NCBI RefSeq assembly: GCF_022179225.1
Contig: NZ_BPQL01000068.1
Span: 1 to 60,714 of the forward strand
DNA length: 60,714 bases
DNA from: Methylobacterium goesingense
Lineage (GTDB): Bacteria; Pseudomonadota; Alphaproteobacteria; Rhizobiales; Beijerinckiaceae
Direction of reading: 5' to 3'
Part shown: piece by piece, positions 25,401-33,814 of the stretch
Layout: each line of letters starts with the position of its first letter
Position numbering within the stretch: the first letter of the stretch is position 1
Made by a program: the position numbers and the translations under genes
The notes under the pieces: generated by a model
The model's database searches: none
What the model was told of the DNA's origin: nothing
What the model saw: the letters and a program-made list of their open reading frames with translations, nothing else

Positions 25401-25610
25401 TCAGCGCCGGGTGGGCAGCCAGTGCGGCTCGGGCTCGCTGCGTGGCAGCAGGACGGCGACGGCGTCGAGGTCGACGATGAAGTTCTGGGTGAGCAGGTGC
25501 CAGACCTCCGCCTGCGACGCGGCGTGATGGCCGAGTTGGTCCACCGCACTGGCGAGATGGCTGGGATTCACGAGGGTCGGACGCGGCTGAAGCGGGTCGG
25601 AATGGAGCAT
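25401..25610 (-). CDS. small protein of unknown function (69 aa)
   Basis: 69 aa, MLHSDPLQPRPTLVNPSHLA at the start and a helical middle (V-D-Q-L-G-H-H-A-A-S-Q-A-E-V-W-H-L-L-T-Q-N-F-I). Nearly every third codon base is G or C, which argues for a real gene. It has no signal or membrane segment. The ribosome site is weak. It is the upstream neighbour of the 91-aa gene on the same strand. I do not recognise it. Confidence 0.5.
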   Translation of the reverse strand: MLHSDPLQPRPTLVNPSHLASAVDQLGHHAASQAEVWHLLTQNFIVDLDAVAVLLPRSEPEPHWLPTRR

Positions 25611-25838
25611 GGCGCGAGTTCCCGGGCGATGCTCCGATGATGATTCGTCAACCTTAAGGAAGATTTACCCGTCCGCAGCACCACGGTCTCCAAGCCCACC
25701 CCGCAGGACGCCTCCGGCAGCGGACTCCGCTCGCGCTGCGAATAATCGTCCGCGGCCTGCTTCGCACCGCCGCATTGCTGCGCTAGAAGCCCCGCGTCGC
25801 GCGCGGTGCCCGACGCGCCATCGAGGACCAGCCCCACG

Positions 25839-26735
25839 ATGAAAGAACCGCTGCCCAACGTTCATGTGCGCGCCGAAGTCCTCGTCCAGGCCCTGCCCCA
25901 CATGCAGCGCTACGACCAGGAGATCGTGGTCATCAAGTATGGCGGGCACGCCATGGGCGACCGCGCGGCCGCCGAGGACTTCGCCGAGGACATCGTGCTC
26001 CTCGAGCAATCCGGCCTGAAGCCGATCGTGGTGCATGGCGGCGGACCGCAGATCGGGCGCATGCTCGGCCGGCTCGGTATCGAATCCGAATTCCGGGGCG
26101 GCCTGCGCGTCACCGACGAGGCCACCGTCGAGGTGGTCGAGATGGTTCTCGCCGGCTCGATCAACAAACAGATCGTTGGCTGGATCTCGGCCGAGGGCGG
26201 CCGCGCCATCGGCCTGTGCGGCAAGGACGGCAACATGGTGCGGGCCCGCAAGGCCACGCGCACCATCATCGATCCCGAGAGCCAGACCGAGCAGGAACTG
26301 GATCTCGGCCTCGTCGGCGAGCCCGACCATGTCGAGCGCGGCGTCCTCGACGCGGTGCTCAAGGCCGAGTTGATCCCGGTCCTCGCTCCGGTCGCTTTCG
26401 GCGCCGACGGCCAGACCTACAACGTCAACGCCGACACCTTCGCGGGTGCCATCGCGGGGGCGCTGCGGGCCAAGCGCCTGTTGCTGCTGACCGACGTCCC
26501 GGGCGTCCTCGACAAGGACAAGAAGCTGATCCCCGAGCTGTCGATCGACGATTGCCGCCGGCTGATCGCGGATGGCACCATCACGGGGGGCATGATCCCC
26601 AAGGTCGAGACCTGCATCTACGCCCTGGAGCAGGGCGTCGAAGCGGTGGTCATCCTCGACGGCAAGGTCAGCCACGCGGTGCTGCTGGAGCTGTTCACCG
26701 ATTACGGTGCCGGTACCCTGATCCGCCGGAGCTGA
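25839..26735 (+). CDS. argB: acetylglutamate kinase
   Basis: Phosphorylates N-acetylglutamate, the second and often controlling step of arginine synthesis. It is 298 aa from the ATG encoding [19 protein letters not shown]. An upstream GTG at 25806 would only add poorly conserved residues. Amino-acid-kinase motifs are [10 protein letters not shown] (catalytic Lys), V-H-G-G-G-P-Q-I (substrate loop), N-V-N-A-D-T-F-A-G (nucleotide site) and [10 protein letters not shown]. In related genomes argB usually follows engB and precedes a HAD nucleotidase gene. Here both neighbours are displaced. Confidence 0.96.
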   Translation: MKEPLPNVHVRAEVLVQALPHMQRYDQEIVVIKYGGHAMGDRAAAEDFAEDIVLLEQSGLKPIVVHGGGPQIGRMLGRLGIESEFRGGLRVTDEATVEVVEMVLAGSINKQIVGWISAEGGRAIGLCGKDGNMVRARKATRTIIDPESQTEQELDLGLVGEPDHVERGVLDAVLKAELIPVLAPVAFGADGQTYNVNADTFAGAIAGALRAKRLLLLTDVPGVLDKDKKLIPELSIDDCRRLIADGTITGGMIPKVETCIYALEQGVEAVVILDGKVSHAVLLELFTDYGAGTLIRRS

Positions 26736-26743
26736 GGGCTCGG

Positions 26744-26764
26744 CCCGGGACGCGCCGTCCCGGG
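26744..26764. terminator. hairpin between converging argB and the phosphatase gene
   Basis: CCCGGGAC (26744-26751) pairs with GTCCCGGG (26757-26764) around loop GCGCC, immediately after the argB stop and 7 bases before the stop of the opposing gene. Confidence 0.6.
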
Positions 26765-26771
26765 ATCCCGT

Positions 26772-28493
26772 TCAGGCCGCGTCGGGCAGCGTGTCCCGGC
26801 GTGGCCGGAAGGCCAGCAGGGTCATGTCGTCCCGGCGTGCCTCGCCGCCTCGGTAGGCGGTCAGTGCAGCGTCGAGCCGCGCCACCTGCTCGGCCAGGGG
26901 CGCCGCCTGATCGCCGGCCAGAATGTCTGTGACGCCACGATGGCCGAGGAGCCGGCGGGCGGGACCGGCGCCACCCATTTGATCGGTGATGCCGTCGGTC
27001 ATCAGGTAGAAGCTCATGCCGGGCGCGACCGTCAGGAGCGTCTCCTCGACCGAGACGCGCTCGCCAGGACGCTGGGGGTAGCCGAGGCCGCGCTTGGCGC
27101 CCCGGATCCGGGTCACGGCCGCGCCGTCGATGATGGTCAGCGCGGTGCCGGCCCCGGCAAAGCGGATTTCTCCCCGCGCACGGTCCCAGACGCAAATCCC
27201 GCAATCGAGGCCATCGTCGGATTCCGCGCCACGGCCATCCTGGCGCAGCTGCGTGCGGACCATGCCGTCGAGGGCCTCCAGAATCGCGGCCGGATCGCGC
27301 AGACCGCGCTCGTGCAGCAGGCGGTCGAGGGCGGTGGCGACGATCAGGGTCAGGAAGGCGCCCGGAACGCCGTGGCCGGTGCAGTCGGCGACCACCAGGA
27401 TGCCGATCCCGTCGATCTCCTCGAGCCAGAAGTAGTCGCCGCCGACGAGGTGGAGCGGCTCCCACAGCACGGCCACGTCGAGACCGGTGCCGTCCAGGGC
27501 CGTCCGGTCGGGCAGTACGGAACTCTGGATGCGGCGCGCGTAGCCGATGCTCTCCATCACGAGCCGGTTGGCGTCCTCCAGCTTGTGGTGGGCCTGCTCC
27601 AGTTGTTGAAGCAGCTGCTTGGCCTCGTCGCCGCTGCGCAGGCCGTCCACCATCCGGTTGAACGCCTGGGAGATGACGTCGATCTCGTTGCTGGCGCGAA
27701 ACGCTCCGTCGAGTTCCACCGGCACCCAGCGCTTGTGCTCGACCTCCCGCATGGCGAGCAGCAGACGCTTGAGTGGTGAAAGCACGTGCCGGCGCACGTT
27801 GGCGTGCAGCGTGAACACGAAGGCCAACATCAGGATCAGACTGGTGACGACGGCCAGCACCGCCTGCTTCTCGGCGTTCCCGCGCAGGCCCTCGGCCGAG
27901 ATCGCCACGGTGAGGCGTCCCTGGGCGGCGGCGCCCGGCTCTGCGGGTATGTCGGCCTGTGCGGTGATGCGTTCGAAGCCACGACCGGGCTTTTGATCGC
28001 CGAAGCTCATCAGCACGGCGCCGGCTGCGTTGCGCAGGGTCGCCGAGCGGAAGGCCGGATCGAGACTCAGCGCTTCCACCTGGCGGCGGTAGATCTCCGG
28101 GCTGGCGCTCCAGTCCGGCCGCGCGATCGCCCTGGCGGCGAGCGAGGCCATCAGGTCGGCGCGCTCGCTGTAGAGGTGAAGCTGGTCGCGGTAGTTCACC
28201 CAGGCGATGCCGATCTGCGTCACCAGCACGACGACGGCGATGACGGGGTAGATCCGCAGGAACAGGATGTGGGCGAGCGTATCGAGGTCGCGCCCCTGCG
28301 CGGCGCCGCGCAGCGCGCCCGGGCGCATGGTGCCGGGCTCGCCGGTCGGCACGTCGACGAAGCCCGCAACCTCCAGGAAGTCGCTGCTCCGGCGGGGGCC
28401 CGCTCCGCGCAGGGAGCCGCCGCGCGGGCGTCGGCCCGCGTCCTCGACCCGGGCGGCCTGTGCCGGAATGATGGGGTTCGCCTCGGCGCTCAC
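26772..28493 (-). CDS. SiaA-like membrane PP2C (SpoIIE-type) phosphatase with HAMP domain
   Basis: 573 aa from the GTG at 28493, which overlaps the stop of the upstream GGDEF gene (GTGA). After a basic N-terminal tail comes membrane helix 1 (about 76-98), a sensor region of about 110 residues likely in the periplasm, helix 2 (about 211-231), a HAMP domain (232-290), a short coiled coil and a PP2C domain (320-573). Metal-binding aspartates are visible in GGDYFWLEE (Asp353) and V-V-A-D-C-T-G-H-G (Asp370). In Pseudomonas SiaA such a phosphatase removes a phosphate from SiaC in response to an outside signal. The signal here is unknown. It is the last gene of the four-gene operon. Confidence 0.85.
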   Translation of the reverse strand: MSAEANPIIPAQAARVEDAGRRPRGGSLRGAGPRRSSDFLEVAGFVDVPTGEPGTMRPGALRGAAQGRDLDTLAHILFLRIYPVIAVVVLVTQIGIAWVNYRDQLHLYSERADLMASLAARAIARPDWSASPEIYRRQVEALSLDPAFRSATLRNAAGAVLMSFGDQKPGRGFERITAQADIPAEPGAAAQGRLTVAISAEGLRGNAEKQAVLAVVTSLILMLAFVFTLHANVRRHVLSPLKRLLLAMREVEHKRWVPVELDGAFRASNEIDVISQAFNRMVDGLRSGDEAKQLLQQLEQAHHKLEDANRLVMESIGYARRIQSSVLPDRTALDGTGLDVAVLWEPLHLVGGDYFWLEEIDGIGILVVADCTGHGVPGAFLTLIVATALDRLLHERGLRDPAAILEALDGMVRTQLRQDGRGAESDDGLDCGICVWDRARGEIRFAGAGTALTIIDGAAVTRIRGAKRGLGYPQRPGERVSVEETLLTVAPGMSFYLMTDGITDQMGGAGPARRLLGHRGVTDILAGDQAAPLAEQVARLDAALTAYRGGEARRDDMTLLAFRPRRDTLPDAA

Positions 28494-29341
28494 GAGCGCT
28501 CCGGGACGGCGGTGTCGGGTTTGAGACCGACGCGGTTGCGACCGTCGCGCTTGGCCGCGTAGAGGGCGGCATCGGCGCGTTGCATCGCGCTCTCCAGGCT
28601 CTCGCCCTGCCAGGCCTGGGCGACGCCGATGCTCACCGTGATGGTCACGGCCGAGTCGGCTCCGCCCACGGGCGTGGTGGCGACGGCTTCCCGGAGGCGC
28701 TCCGAGAAGGTGAAGCCCCCATCGAGGGAGGTGTCCGGCAGAACGATGGCGAATTCCTCGCCGCCGGTGCGGCCGATGAAGTCCAGGGTGCGCAGATTGG
28801 CCCGGCAGGTCGCCACGAAGGCGACCAGGGCGGCGTCCCCGGCGGCATGCCCGAAGCTGTCGTTGAGGAGCTTGAAGCGGTCGAGGTCGAGCATGAGGAT
28901 GCAGACCGGGGCACCGCTGCGCTCGTGGCGCAGCCATTCCCGGGCGGCGATCTCCATGAACCGGCGGCGCGCCAGCGCCCCCGTGAGGTCATCGGTGTCG
29001 GCAAGGCGCCGCAGCTCGGCCTCGAGGCGGGTCCGGTGCTCGATCTCGCTCGACAGAGCGGTGTTCAGCGCCTGGAGATCGCGGCGCTGCTCGGCAAGCG
29101 CCTGGTTCGCCTTCTGGAGGTCGAGCTGCATCCGGTCGCTCATCCGCACGAGGCGGCGCTGCTCCCGGTAGCCCCGGCGATAGGCATCGGCGAGGGCCTG
29201 GACGCCGCCCGCAACGTCCGAGAGCCCCGCCAGCATGGCCTCGGAGCGCGCCAGGACCGCCTCCTCGGCGTCGTAGAGGCTGAAGGCATCCTCCGGCTTG
29301 GCAGGAGGCGTCCCGGCCACGGCCCGTACCGCGCGCGTCAT
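28490..29341 (-). CDS. SiaD-like GGDEF diguanylate cyclase
   Basis: 283 aa. Makes cyclic-di-GMP from two GTP. The N-terminal 115 residues are helical with a long coiled coil (about 60-112). This is the expected docking region for SiaC, by analogy with Pseudomonas SiaD. The GGDEF domain begins D-T-D-D-L-T-G-A-L (115-123) and has the intact active site GGEEF (193-197). The product-inhibition site RxxD is present as RTLD (184-187), exactly five residues before it. So it should be active and feedback-inhibited. The start ATG overlaps the SiaC-like gene's stop (ATGA) and its own stop overlaps the phosphatase start. Confidence 0.87.
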   Translation of the reverse strand: MTRAVRAVAGTPPAKPEDAFSLYDAEEAVLARSEAMLAGLSDVAGGVQALADAYRRGYREQRRLVRMSDRMQLDLQKANQALAEQRRDLQALNTALSSEIEHRTRLEAELRRLADTDDLTGALARRRFMEIAAREWLRHERSGAPVCILMLDLDRFKLLNDSFGHAAGDAALVAFVATCRANLRTLDFIGRTGGEEFAIVLPDTSLDGGFTFSERLREAVATTPVGGADSAVTITVSIGVAQAWQGESLESAMQRADAALYAAKRDGRNRVGLKPDTAVPERS

Positions 29342-29742
29342 GCCACCGGCTCCTTCACCATCTCGAAGCGCGCATGCGAAAAATCGGCAGCGAAATCCTC
29401 GCCCGCCTCCTCGATGGTCTCGTCGCCGTCGACGAAGTGCCAGCGCACGGTCACCGAGCGCCCCTCCTCCGCCGCATCCTCCAGGGGCATGAACAGGTTC
29501 ATCAACGCCTTGGCGCTGGAGGAATTGAAGTAGGCCAGGCCGACCTCGAATACGATCGGTGCCCCGGACTGGTCCGCCAGATGGGTCCTCAGGGCCTGAA
29601 GCAAGGGCCCGAAGAAGGCGGCCGCGTCCTCGGGGTAGGATTCGCCGCGCAGGGTCAGGTGGCCCGACGCGAAGTCGAAGTCGACCTGCGGCGAGCGGTC
29701 CGTGGCGGCAAGCTGGATGCGATCCATCGGTGACGGGCCCAT
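29338..29742 (-). CDS. SiaC-like partner-switch protein (DUF1987)
   Basis: 134 aa from the ATG at 29742, which overlaps the upstream stop codon (TGATG); a second in-frame ATG lies 17 bases further in (29725). DUF1987 proteins have an anti-anti-sigma-like fold. The phosphorylation region reads G-L-A-Y-F-N-S-S-S-A-K-A-L (68-80), so Ser74 sits where I recall Pseudomonas SiaC carrying its phospho-threonine. In that system unphosphorylated SiaC binds and activates the cyclase SiaD, while the kinase SiaB and phosphatase SiaA set its state. All three partners are encoded next to it here. Confidence 0.85.
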   Translation of the reverse strand: MGPSPMDRIQLAATDRSPQVDFDFASGHLTLRGESYPEDAAAFFGPLLQALRTHLADQSGAPIVFEVGLAYFNSSSAKALMNLFMPLEDAAEEGRSVTVRWHFVDGDETIEEAGEDFAADFSHARFEMVKEPVA

Positions 29743-30296
29743 CAAATATAGGCTTTGAGGCAGAAGAAGCTGCGCTGGGTGTCCAGCGCCTGGAAGCCGT
29801 ACTCCACCGGGGCGCTCGAGCGCCGGGCGATCTCGATGAGTCCGATGCTTCCACCGAGACTGCCCTCGTCCGGCGGCTGGCGCAGCTTCTCGCGATAAAA
29901 AGCCTTCAACGCGTCACTGTTGAGGCTGGCGATGTGGTCGAGGCGGGCGCGCAGGGACGGCACGTCAGCATCGGGCATCTCGTTGCCGCAGAGCACGTAG
30001 AAGCGCGCGGCTTCCATGCCGACCACGATCACGCCGTTGCTGATCAAGCCCGGCGCCGGTCCGGAGGGCTTGGCCACCTTGTCGGAGGAGTAGCGGATCA
30101 CGTTCTGGGCCTGCTCGACGAAGATCGCGAACACGCGCTTGGCCACCGAGGTATCCGTCTCGCCCTGGCTCATGCGCAGCTTGAGCACCTCGCCCAGGGA
30201 GAACAGCACGTTCTCGGAGATGTCGCCGCCGAAAGACAGGATCACGCCCTGGCGCCGGGACGCGTCGAAGAAGTTCATGAAATCGCGAGCGAGCAA
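29742..30296 (-). CDS. SiaB-like kinase of GHKL fold (SiaB family)
   Basis: 184 aa from the TTG at 30296, which has GGGAGAG 6 bases upstream. The first ATG is six codons further in. The N-terminus has G-V-I-L-S-F-G-G-D-I-S. A degenerate GHKL ATP site is visible: an N-box E-Q-A-Q-N-V-I-R-Y-S (Glu61, Asn65) and a G-box G-S-L-G-G-S-I-G-L (145-153). In Pseudomonas SiaB phosphorylates SiaC and so switches off cyclase activation. It is the first gene of the operon. Its stop overlaps the SiaC-like start. Confidence 0.82.
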   Translation of the reverse strand: MLARDFMNFFDASRRQGVILSFGGDISENVLFSLGEVLKLRMSQGETDTSVAKRVFAIFVEQAQNVIRYSSDKVAKPSGPAPGLISNGVIVVGMEAARFYVLCGNEMPDADVPSLRARLDHIASLNSDALKAFYREKLRQPPDEGSLGGSIGLIEIARRSSAPVEYGFQALDTQRSFFCLKAYI

Positions 30297-30693
30297 GGCT
30301 TTCTCTCCCGACGGAGGAGGCGCGGAGCGCCCGGCCCGGGGTGCGCCACACCACCCCTTAGACCTAGTCTCGCATTCGTGTATGTCCGGTTAAAGTGGCG
30401 CCAAGGACACACTTCGATACTTGCTGGAAGGCGAGGCTCTGACTCTCTCTATTGCTGGGGCAATACGCTCAAATTTACATCCTACTGCTCAATCTTCCAG
30501 CACGGACCAGGAAATCGAACCTAACCGGCTGAATGCGAGGTGTCCCAATTCCCTGGACGGCGCCCTGGACGCTTGCCGTATGCCCACGGCCATGCTCTGA
30601 AATGGCCTCAGGTGACGCTTCCCTTCGCACAGACCGGTCCCCATCTCGGACGGCCGGGCTTCGCGAGCCCACCCCGAACCGTGTCGAGACGCT
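30297..30693. other. intergenic region between the Sia-type operon and the HAD gene
   Basis: These 397 bases carry no convincing gene; frames on both strands lack coding bias. The middle (about 30360-30490) is AT-rich for this chromosome and must hold divergent promoters. A good plus-strand candidate is at 30452-30480. For the minus-strand operon I see only weak boxes, for example TTGGCG near 30400. Confidence 0.6.
30452..30480 (+). promoter_or_regulatory. candidate promoter of the HAD-zincin gene pair
   Basis: TTGCTG (30452-30457) and TTACAT (30475-30480) are 17 bases apart, placing a start near 30487 and a leader of about 200 bases before the HAD gene. Confidence 0.4.
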
Positions 30694-31422
30694 TTGTTCC
30701 TCCCCGGCGAGAGCCACTTCACCACCGCCCAATCCCGCGGCTTTCGTCACGTCGACACCTGGGTGTTCGACCTCGACAACACGCTCTATCCGAGCGACGC
30801 CCGGGTCTGGCCCCAGGTCGATGAGCGGATCACCCTCTACGTCATGCGCCTGTACGGGCTCGACGGCCTCTCGGCCCGCGCCCTGCAGAAGTACTTCTAC
30901 CATCGCTACGGCACGACGCTAAAAGCACTGATGGTCGAATCCGCGATCGATCCGCACGACTTCCTCGACTTCGCGCATGACATCGATCACTCGACCATCC
31001 GGCTCGACGCCGCCCTGGGCGATGCCATCGAGGCCCTGCCCGGACGCAAGTTGATCCTCACCAACGGCTCGCGCAGGCACGCCGAGAACGTGGCGGCCAA
31101 GCTCGGCATCCTCGATCACTTCGAGGACGTGTTCGACATCGCCGACGCCGACTTCATTCCGAAGCCCGAGCGCTCGACCTACGAGCGCTTCCTCAAGCGG
31201 CACGGGGTCGAGCCGCGTCGGGCGGCCCTGTTCGAGGACATCGCCCGCAACCTGGTCGTGCCCCATGACATCGGGATGTCGACGGTGCTGGTGGTGCCCC
31301 CGACGATCGATCCGTTCCGCGAGGCCTTCGAGCAGGAGGCGGTGCGCGAACCGCATATCGACCACATCACCAGCGACCTCGCGGGCTTCCTGGCGCAGCG
31401 TGTGCTGCCGGAGTTCGCGTGA
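30694..31422 (+). CDS. HAD-family pyrimidine 5'-nucleotidase
   Basis: 242 aa if started at the TTG at 30694. The start is uncertain because no ATG precedes the first motif. HAD motif I is V-F-D-L-D-N-T-L-Y-P (Asp25, Asp27), motif II is L-I-L-T-N-G-S, motif III is the lysine in F-I-P-K-P-E, and motif IV is L-F-E-D-I-A-R-N-L. The D-L-D-N-T-L-Y start and the capped helical insert match the pyrimidine 5'-nucleotidase subfamily (yeast Sdt1-like), which dephosphorylates UMP or CMP. In other Hyphomicrobiales this gene commonly follows argB. Here the Sia-type operon lies between them. Its stop overlaps the next gene's start. Confidence 0.85.
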   Translation: MFLPGESHFTTAQSRGFRHVDTWVFDLDNTLYPSDARVWPQVDERITLYVMRLYGLDGLSARALQKYFYHRYGTTLKALMVESAIDPHDFLDFAHDIDHSTIRLDAALGDAIEALPGRKLILTNGSRRHAENVAAKLGILDHFEDVFDIADADFIPKPERSTYERFLKRHGVEPRRAALFEDIARNLVVPHDIGMSTVLVVPPTIDPFREAFEQEAVREPHIDHITSDLAGFLAQRVLPEFA

Positions 31423-31835
31423 GCACCTCACCGGACTGGACCGGGGCGCGGGCACCGGATCTCGCGGCCTTCGAGGACATGGCCCACGCCGCCTTCGCCA
31501 ACCTGCCCCTGGCGTTCCGCAACCTGTGCGCCGGCCTCCTCATCCACGTCGAGGATTTCCCCGACGAAGAGACCCTCGGCGAAATGGGGTGCGAGAGCGA
31601 GTTCGACCTACTCGGTCTGTTTCGCGGGATCGGGCTGGCACAGGGCGGCGAGGCCGCCACGGGGCAGATGCCGAACCAGGTCTGGCTCTACCGGCGGCCG
31701 TTGCTCGATTACTGGGCCGAACACGACGAGACCCTGGGGCACCTCGTCACCCACGTTCTCGTCCACGAGATCGGCCACCATTTCGGCCTGTCGGACGCCG
31801 ACATGGAGGCCATCGAGGCGGCAGCGGAATCCTGA
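31419..31835 (+). CDS. zincin-like metallopeptidase family protein
   Basis: 138 aa from the GTG at 31419, which overlaps the HAD stop (GTGA). The zinc motif is HEIGHHFGLSDADM: His116, Glu117, His120 and Asp126 or a neighbour, the HExxHxxGxxDxxM pattern of the Zincin_1 (DUF1025) family. A conserved N-terminal part includes D-F-P-D-E and F-D-L-L-G-L-F-x-G. It has no signal peptide, so it acts in the cytosol. Substrate unknown. Its stop directly abuts the opposing gene's stop in the palindrome TGATCA. Confidence 0.85.
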   Translation: MSTSPDWTGARAPDLAAFEDMAHAAFANLPLAFRNLCAGLLIHVEDFPDEETLGEMGCESEFDLLGLFRGIGLAQGGEAATGQMPNQVWLYRRPLLDYWAEHDETLGHLVTHVLVHEIGHHFGLSDADMEAIEAAAES

Positions 31836-33077
31836 TCAGGCGCTACCGGCCGGGCGCAGCAGACTGGCCTTGGGCCGGCGCGTGCGGAACTGGCCGCGCT
31901 CCACCGCCACGAACACCAGCACCGCCAGGGCGAGCGTGGTGAGCCACCACATCACCATCATGCCCACGCCGACGCAGGCGATGAGGAAGGCCGCGGCGAA
32001 CGCCGCCATCGCCCCCGGCACCAGCACCGAGGCCTCGCGGCCAGCCCGCCGAATCGCGGCATGCAGGGCGAAGGCGGCCGCGAAGGCGCCGACGAGGCCG
32101 AGTTCGTACCAGAGTTCGAAAAGCAGGGTCCGGGGCGCATTCATGGGCAGCAGGTTGACGTAACGGCCCCGCAGGGCCGTCTCGAACCCGTGCCCGGTGA
32201 CAAGCCGGAACGGCTCGGAGGTAACGATCGCCTGCCAGGCCTTCAAGCTCAGGACGCCGGGCGAGCGCCCGCCGAACAGCCACGCGCCGATCGGGCGGGC
32301 GATGAAGGGCAGAACAGGGCCGAGCACGAGGAGTGCTGCGGCCACCAGGGCGAGGATGCGCGGCCCCTGGTTCGGCCGGAAGGCCGTGAACGCGAAGGCA
32401 AGGGCCCCGACCGCGAGGGCGACAAGGGTCGTCGGCCCCGGCGAGACGATGAGGGCGAGGGAAACCAGGACCGCGAGGCCGAGGGCTTCGCCGTCGCGGC
32501 CGCGCGAGCGGAGCCACGCCACGGCCGGCCAGACCAGAAGGACGAGGAGGATGAGACCGCGGTCAAGGATGCCCTCGTCGTCGCCGATCCGCGCGAGACG
32601 CTGGCCGAAGAGGCCCTGACCCGTGAGACCGAGGCCGATGGCGACGAGGGCCGCGGCCGCGAGACCCACCGGCAGGAGATAGAGATTCGCCGAGCGCATG
32701 CGATCCGGCAGGGCGAGGTAGCCCGCCATCGTCATCAGCAGGGTCGCCACCAGGTTGAGCAGGCGCTCGGTGGCGAGATCGAGGAAGGGTGTCCAGACCA
32801 GCGAGAGGGCGGCCCAGAGGATGAAGAGGCAGCCGGCCAGGAACGCGGGCGAGCGCAGCAGGCGCGTCGAGGCCGGACGGACCGGGCGTGACTTGCCGTC
32901 GACGATGCTGGCCAGCACCAGAAGCGCGATGGCGATGGGCGCCAGCACCACCACGGCGCGGCGCGCGAACTGGGCGGCCACTGGCATGACCACGAACAGG
33001 CCGATGAAGCCGACACGCCGCAGGAGCGCGGCGGCATCGCTCGCCGGATCGACGGAGGAAGTTGAGGCGCGCGCCAT
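31836..33077 (-). CDS. O-antigen ligase/polymerase-like membrane protein
   Basis: 413 aa with about 11 hydrophobic helices. A large loop before the last helices contains S-L-K-A-W-Q-A-I-V-T-S-E-P-F-R-L-V-T-G-H-G-F-E-T, the arrangement of the Wzy_C (O-antigen ligase) family, where a G-x-G-x-G/H-G-F segment and a nearby Arg act on undecaprenyl-linked sugars. The signal is moderate, since these proteins diverge strongly. No glycosyltransferase neighbours are present to say which polymer it handles. The gene is alone on its strand between a converging gene and DUF2937. Confidence 0.7.
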   Translation of the reverse strand: MARASTSSVDPASDAAALLRRVGFIGLFVVMPVAAQFARRAVVVLAPIAIALLVLASIVDGKSRPVRPASTRLLRSPAFLAGCLFILWAALSLVWTPFLDLATERLLNLVATLLMTMAGYLALPDRMRSANLYLLPVGLAAAALVAIGLGLTGQGLFGQRLARIGDDEGILDRGLILLVLLVWPAVAWLRSRGRDGEALGLAVLVSLALIVSPGPTTLVALAVGALAFAFTAFRPNQGPRILALVAAALLVLGPVLPFIARPIGAWLFGGRSPGVLSLKAWQAIVTSEPFRLVTGHGFETALRGRYVNLLPMNAPRTLLFELWYELGLVGAFAAAFALHAAIRRAGREASVLVPGAMAAFAAAFLIACVGVGMMVMWWLTTLALAVLVFVAVERGQFRTRRPKASLLRPAGSA

Positions 33078-33210
33078 GCGTTCGATCGAAGGCCGTGAAA
33101 CGGCGCCAGGGTGAGGCCCACGCGCTACGCCACAGTCCTAGTGCAGCCACGGCGGACGGGCTGTAGACGATGTGCAACAGTCACGATGCCGTGGCCCACG
33201 GCAAAGCAGG

Positions 33211-33735
33211 TCAGGCGCCCTGGGTCACGGGGCGGCGGCGCCCCCGCACCATCCGCCAACCGGTCTCGGCCAGGAGCCGCCAGCCCGCCCAGGTGGCGAG
33301 GAAGCCCAGGAGTCCGGCGGTGAGTCCATCCGCCGTGGTGGGGATCGCCGGAACGTAGTCCTGGTAGGTCGCCCGGGCGAGGGACATGTCCGGATTGCGC
33401 AAGACCGCCACCGCGCGACCCAGGGGGCCGCCCGCCTCGGCGAGGGCGCGCTGCTGTCCCGAGAGCGCGTCGAGGCGGGCGATGTCGGCGCGGGCCGCCG
33501 CGCCCCGGCGCGAGACCAGCGCGTCGCGGTCGCCGCTCAGGCGGTCGAGCGCATCGTTGCGGCTCCGCCCGCTGGCGGCGGCGTCCGCCTCGAACCCGGA
33601 CACGACCCGGCGCAACTCGTCGACGGTGCCGCCGAGGCGCTGGGCGTATTGCTGAGCGAATTCGGGGACCTGCGCCGCGATGGCACCGGCGAGGAGACCG
33701 AGCGCGAGTCCGAGGGTGCGCAGGACGCGGAACAC
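33211..33735 (-). CDS. DUF2937 family membrane protein
   Basis: 174 aa. N-terminal helix (V-L-R-T-L-G-L-A-L-G-L-L-A-G-A-I-A), then P-E-F-A-Q-Q-Y-A-Q-R-L-G-G and a coiled middle about 80 residues long. A second helix near residue 140-160 (G-L-T-A-G-L-L-G-F-L-A-T-W-A-G-W) and a basic tail follow. The P-E-F-x-Q-Q-Y-x-Q-R-L-G-G motif is the family signature. The coil would lie in the periplasm. Function unknown. Confidence 0.8.
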   Translation of the reverse strand: MFRVLRTLGLALGLLAGAIAAQVPEFAQQYAQRLGGTVDELRRVVSGFEADAAASGRSRNDALDRLSGDRDALVSRRGAAARADIARLDALSGQQRALAEAGGPLGRAVAVLRNPDMSLARATYQDYVPAIPTTADGLTAGLLGFLATWAGWRLLAETGWRMVRGRRRPVTQGA

Positions 33736-33814
33736 GAGACCTCCCGGTCGGGCACGGCGGAGAACCGAAGGCTGCCGAGGACAAGGCGGGAACCAGGCAG
33801 CCGGTTCCGATGGC

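Noticed and set aside
28490..30296. possible defence or toxin-antitoxin reading of the overlapping four-gene operon
   Set aside because: All four products match signalling proteins (kinase, DUF1987, GGDEF, PP2C), with no nuclease or toxin domain.
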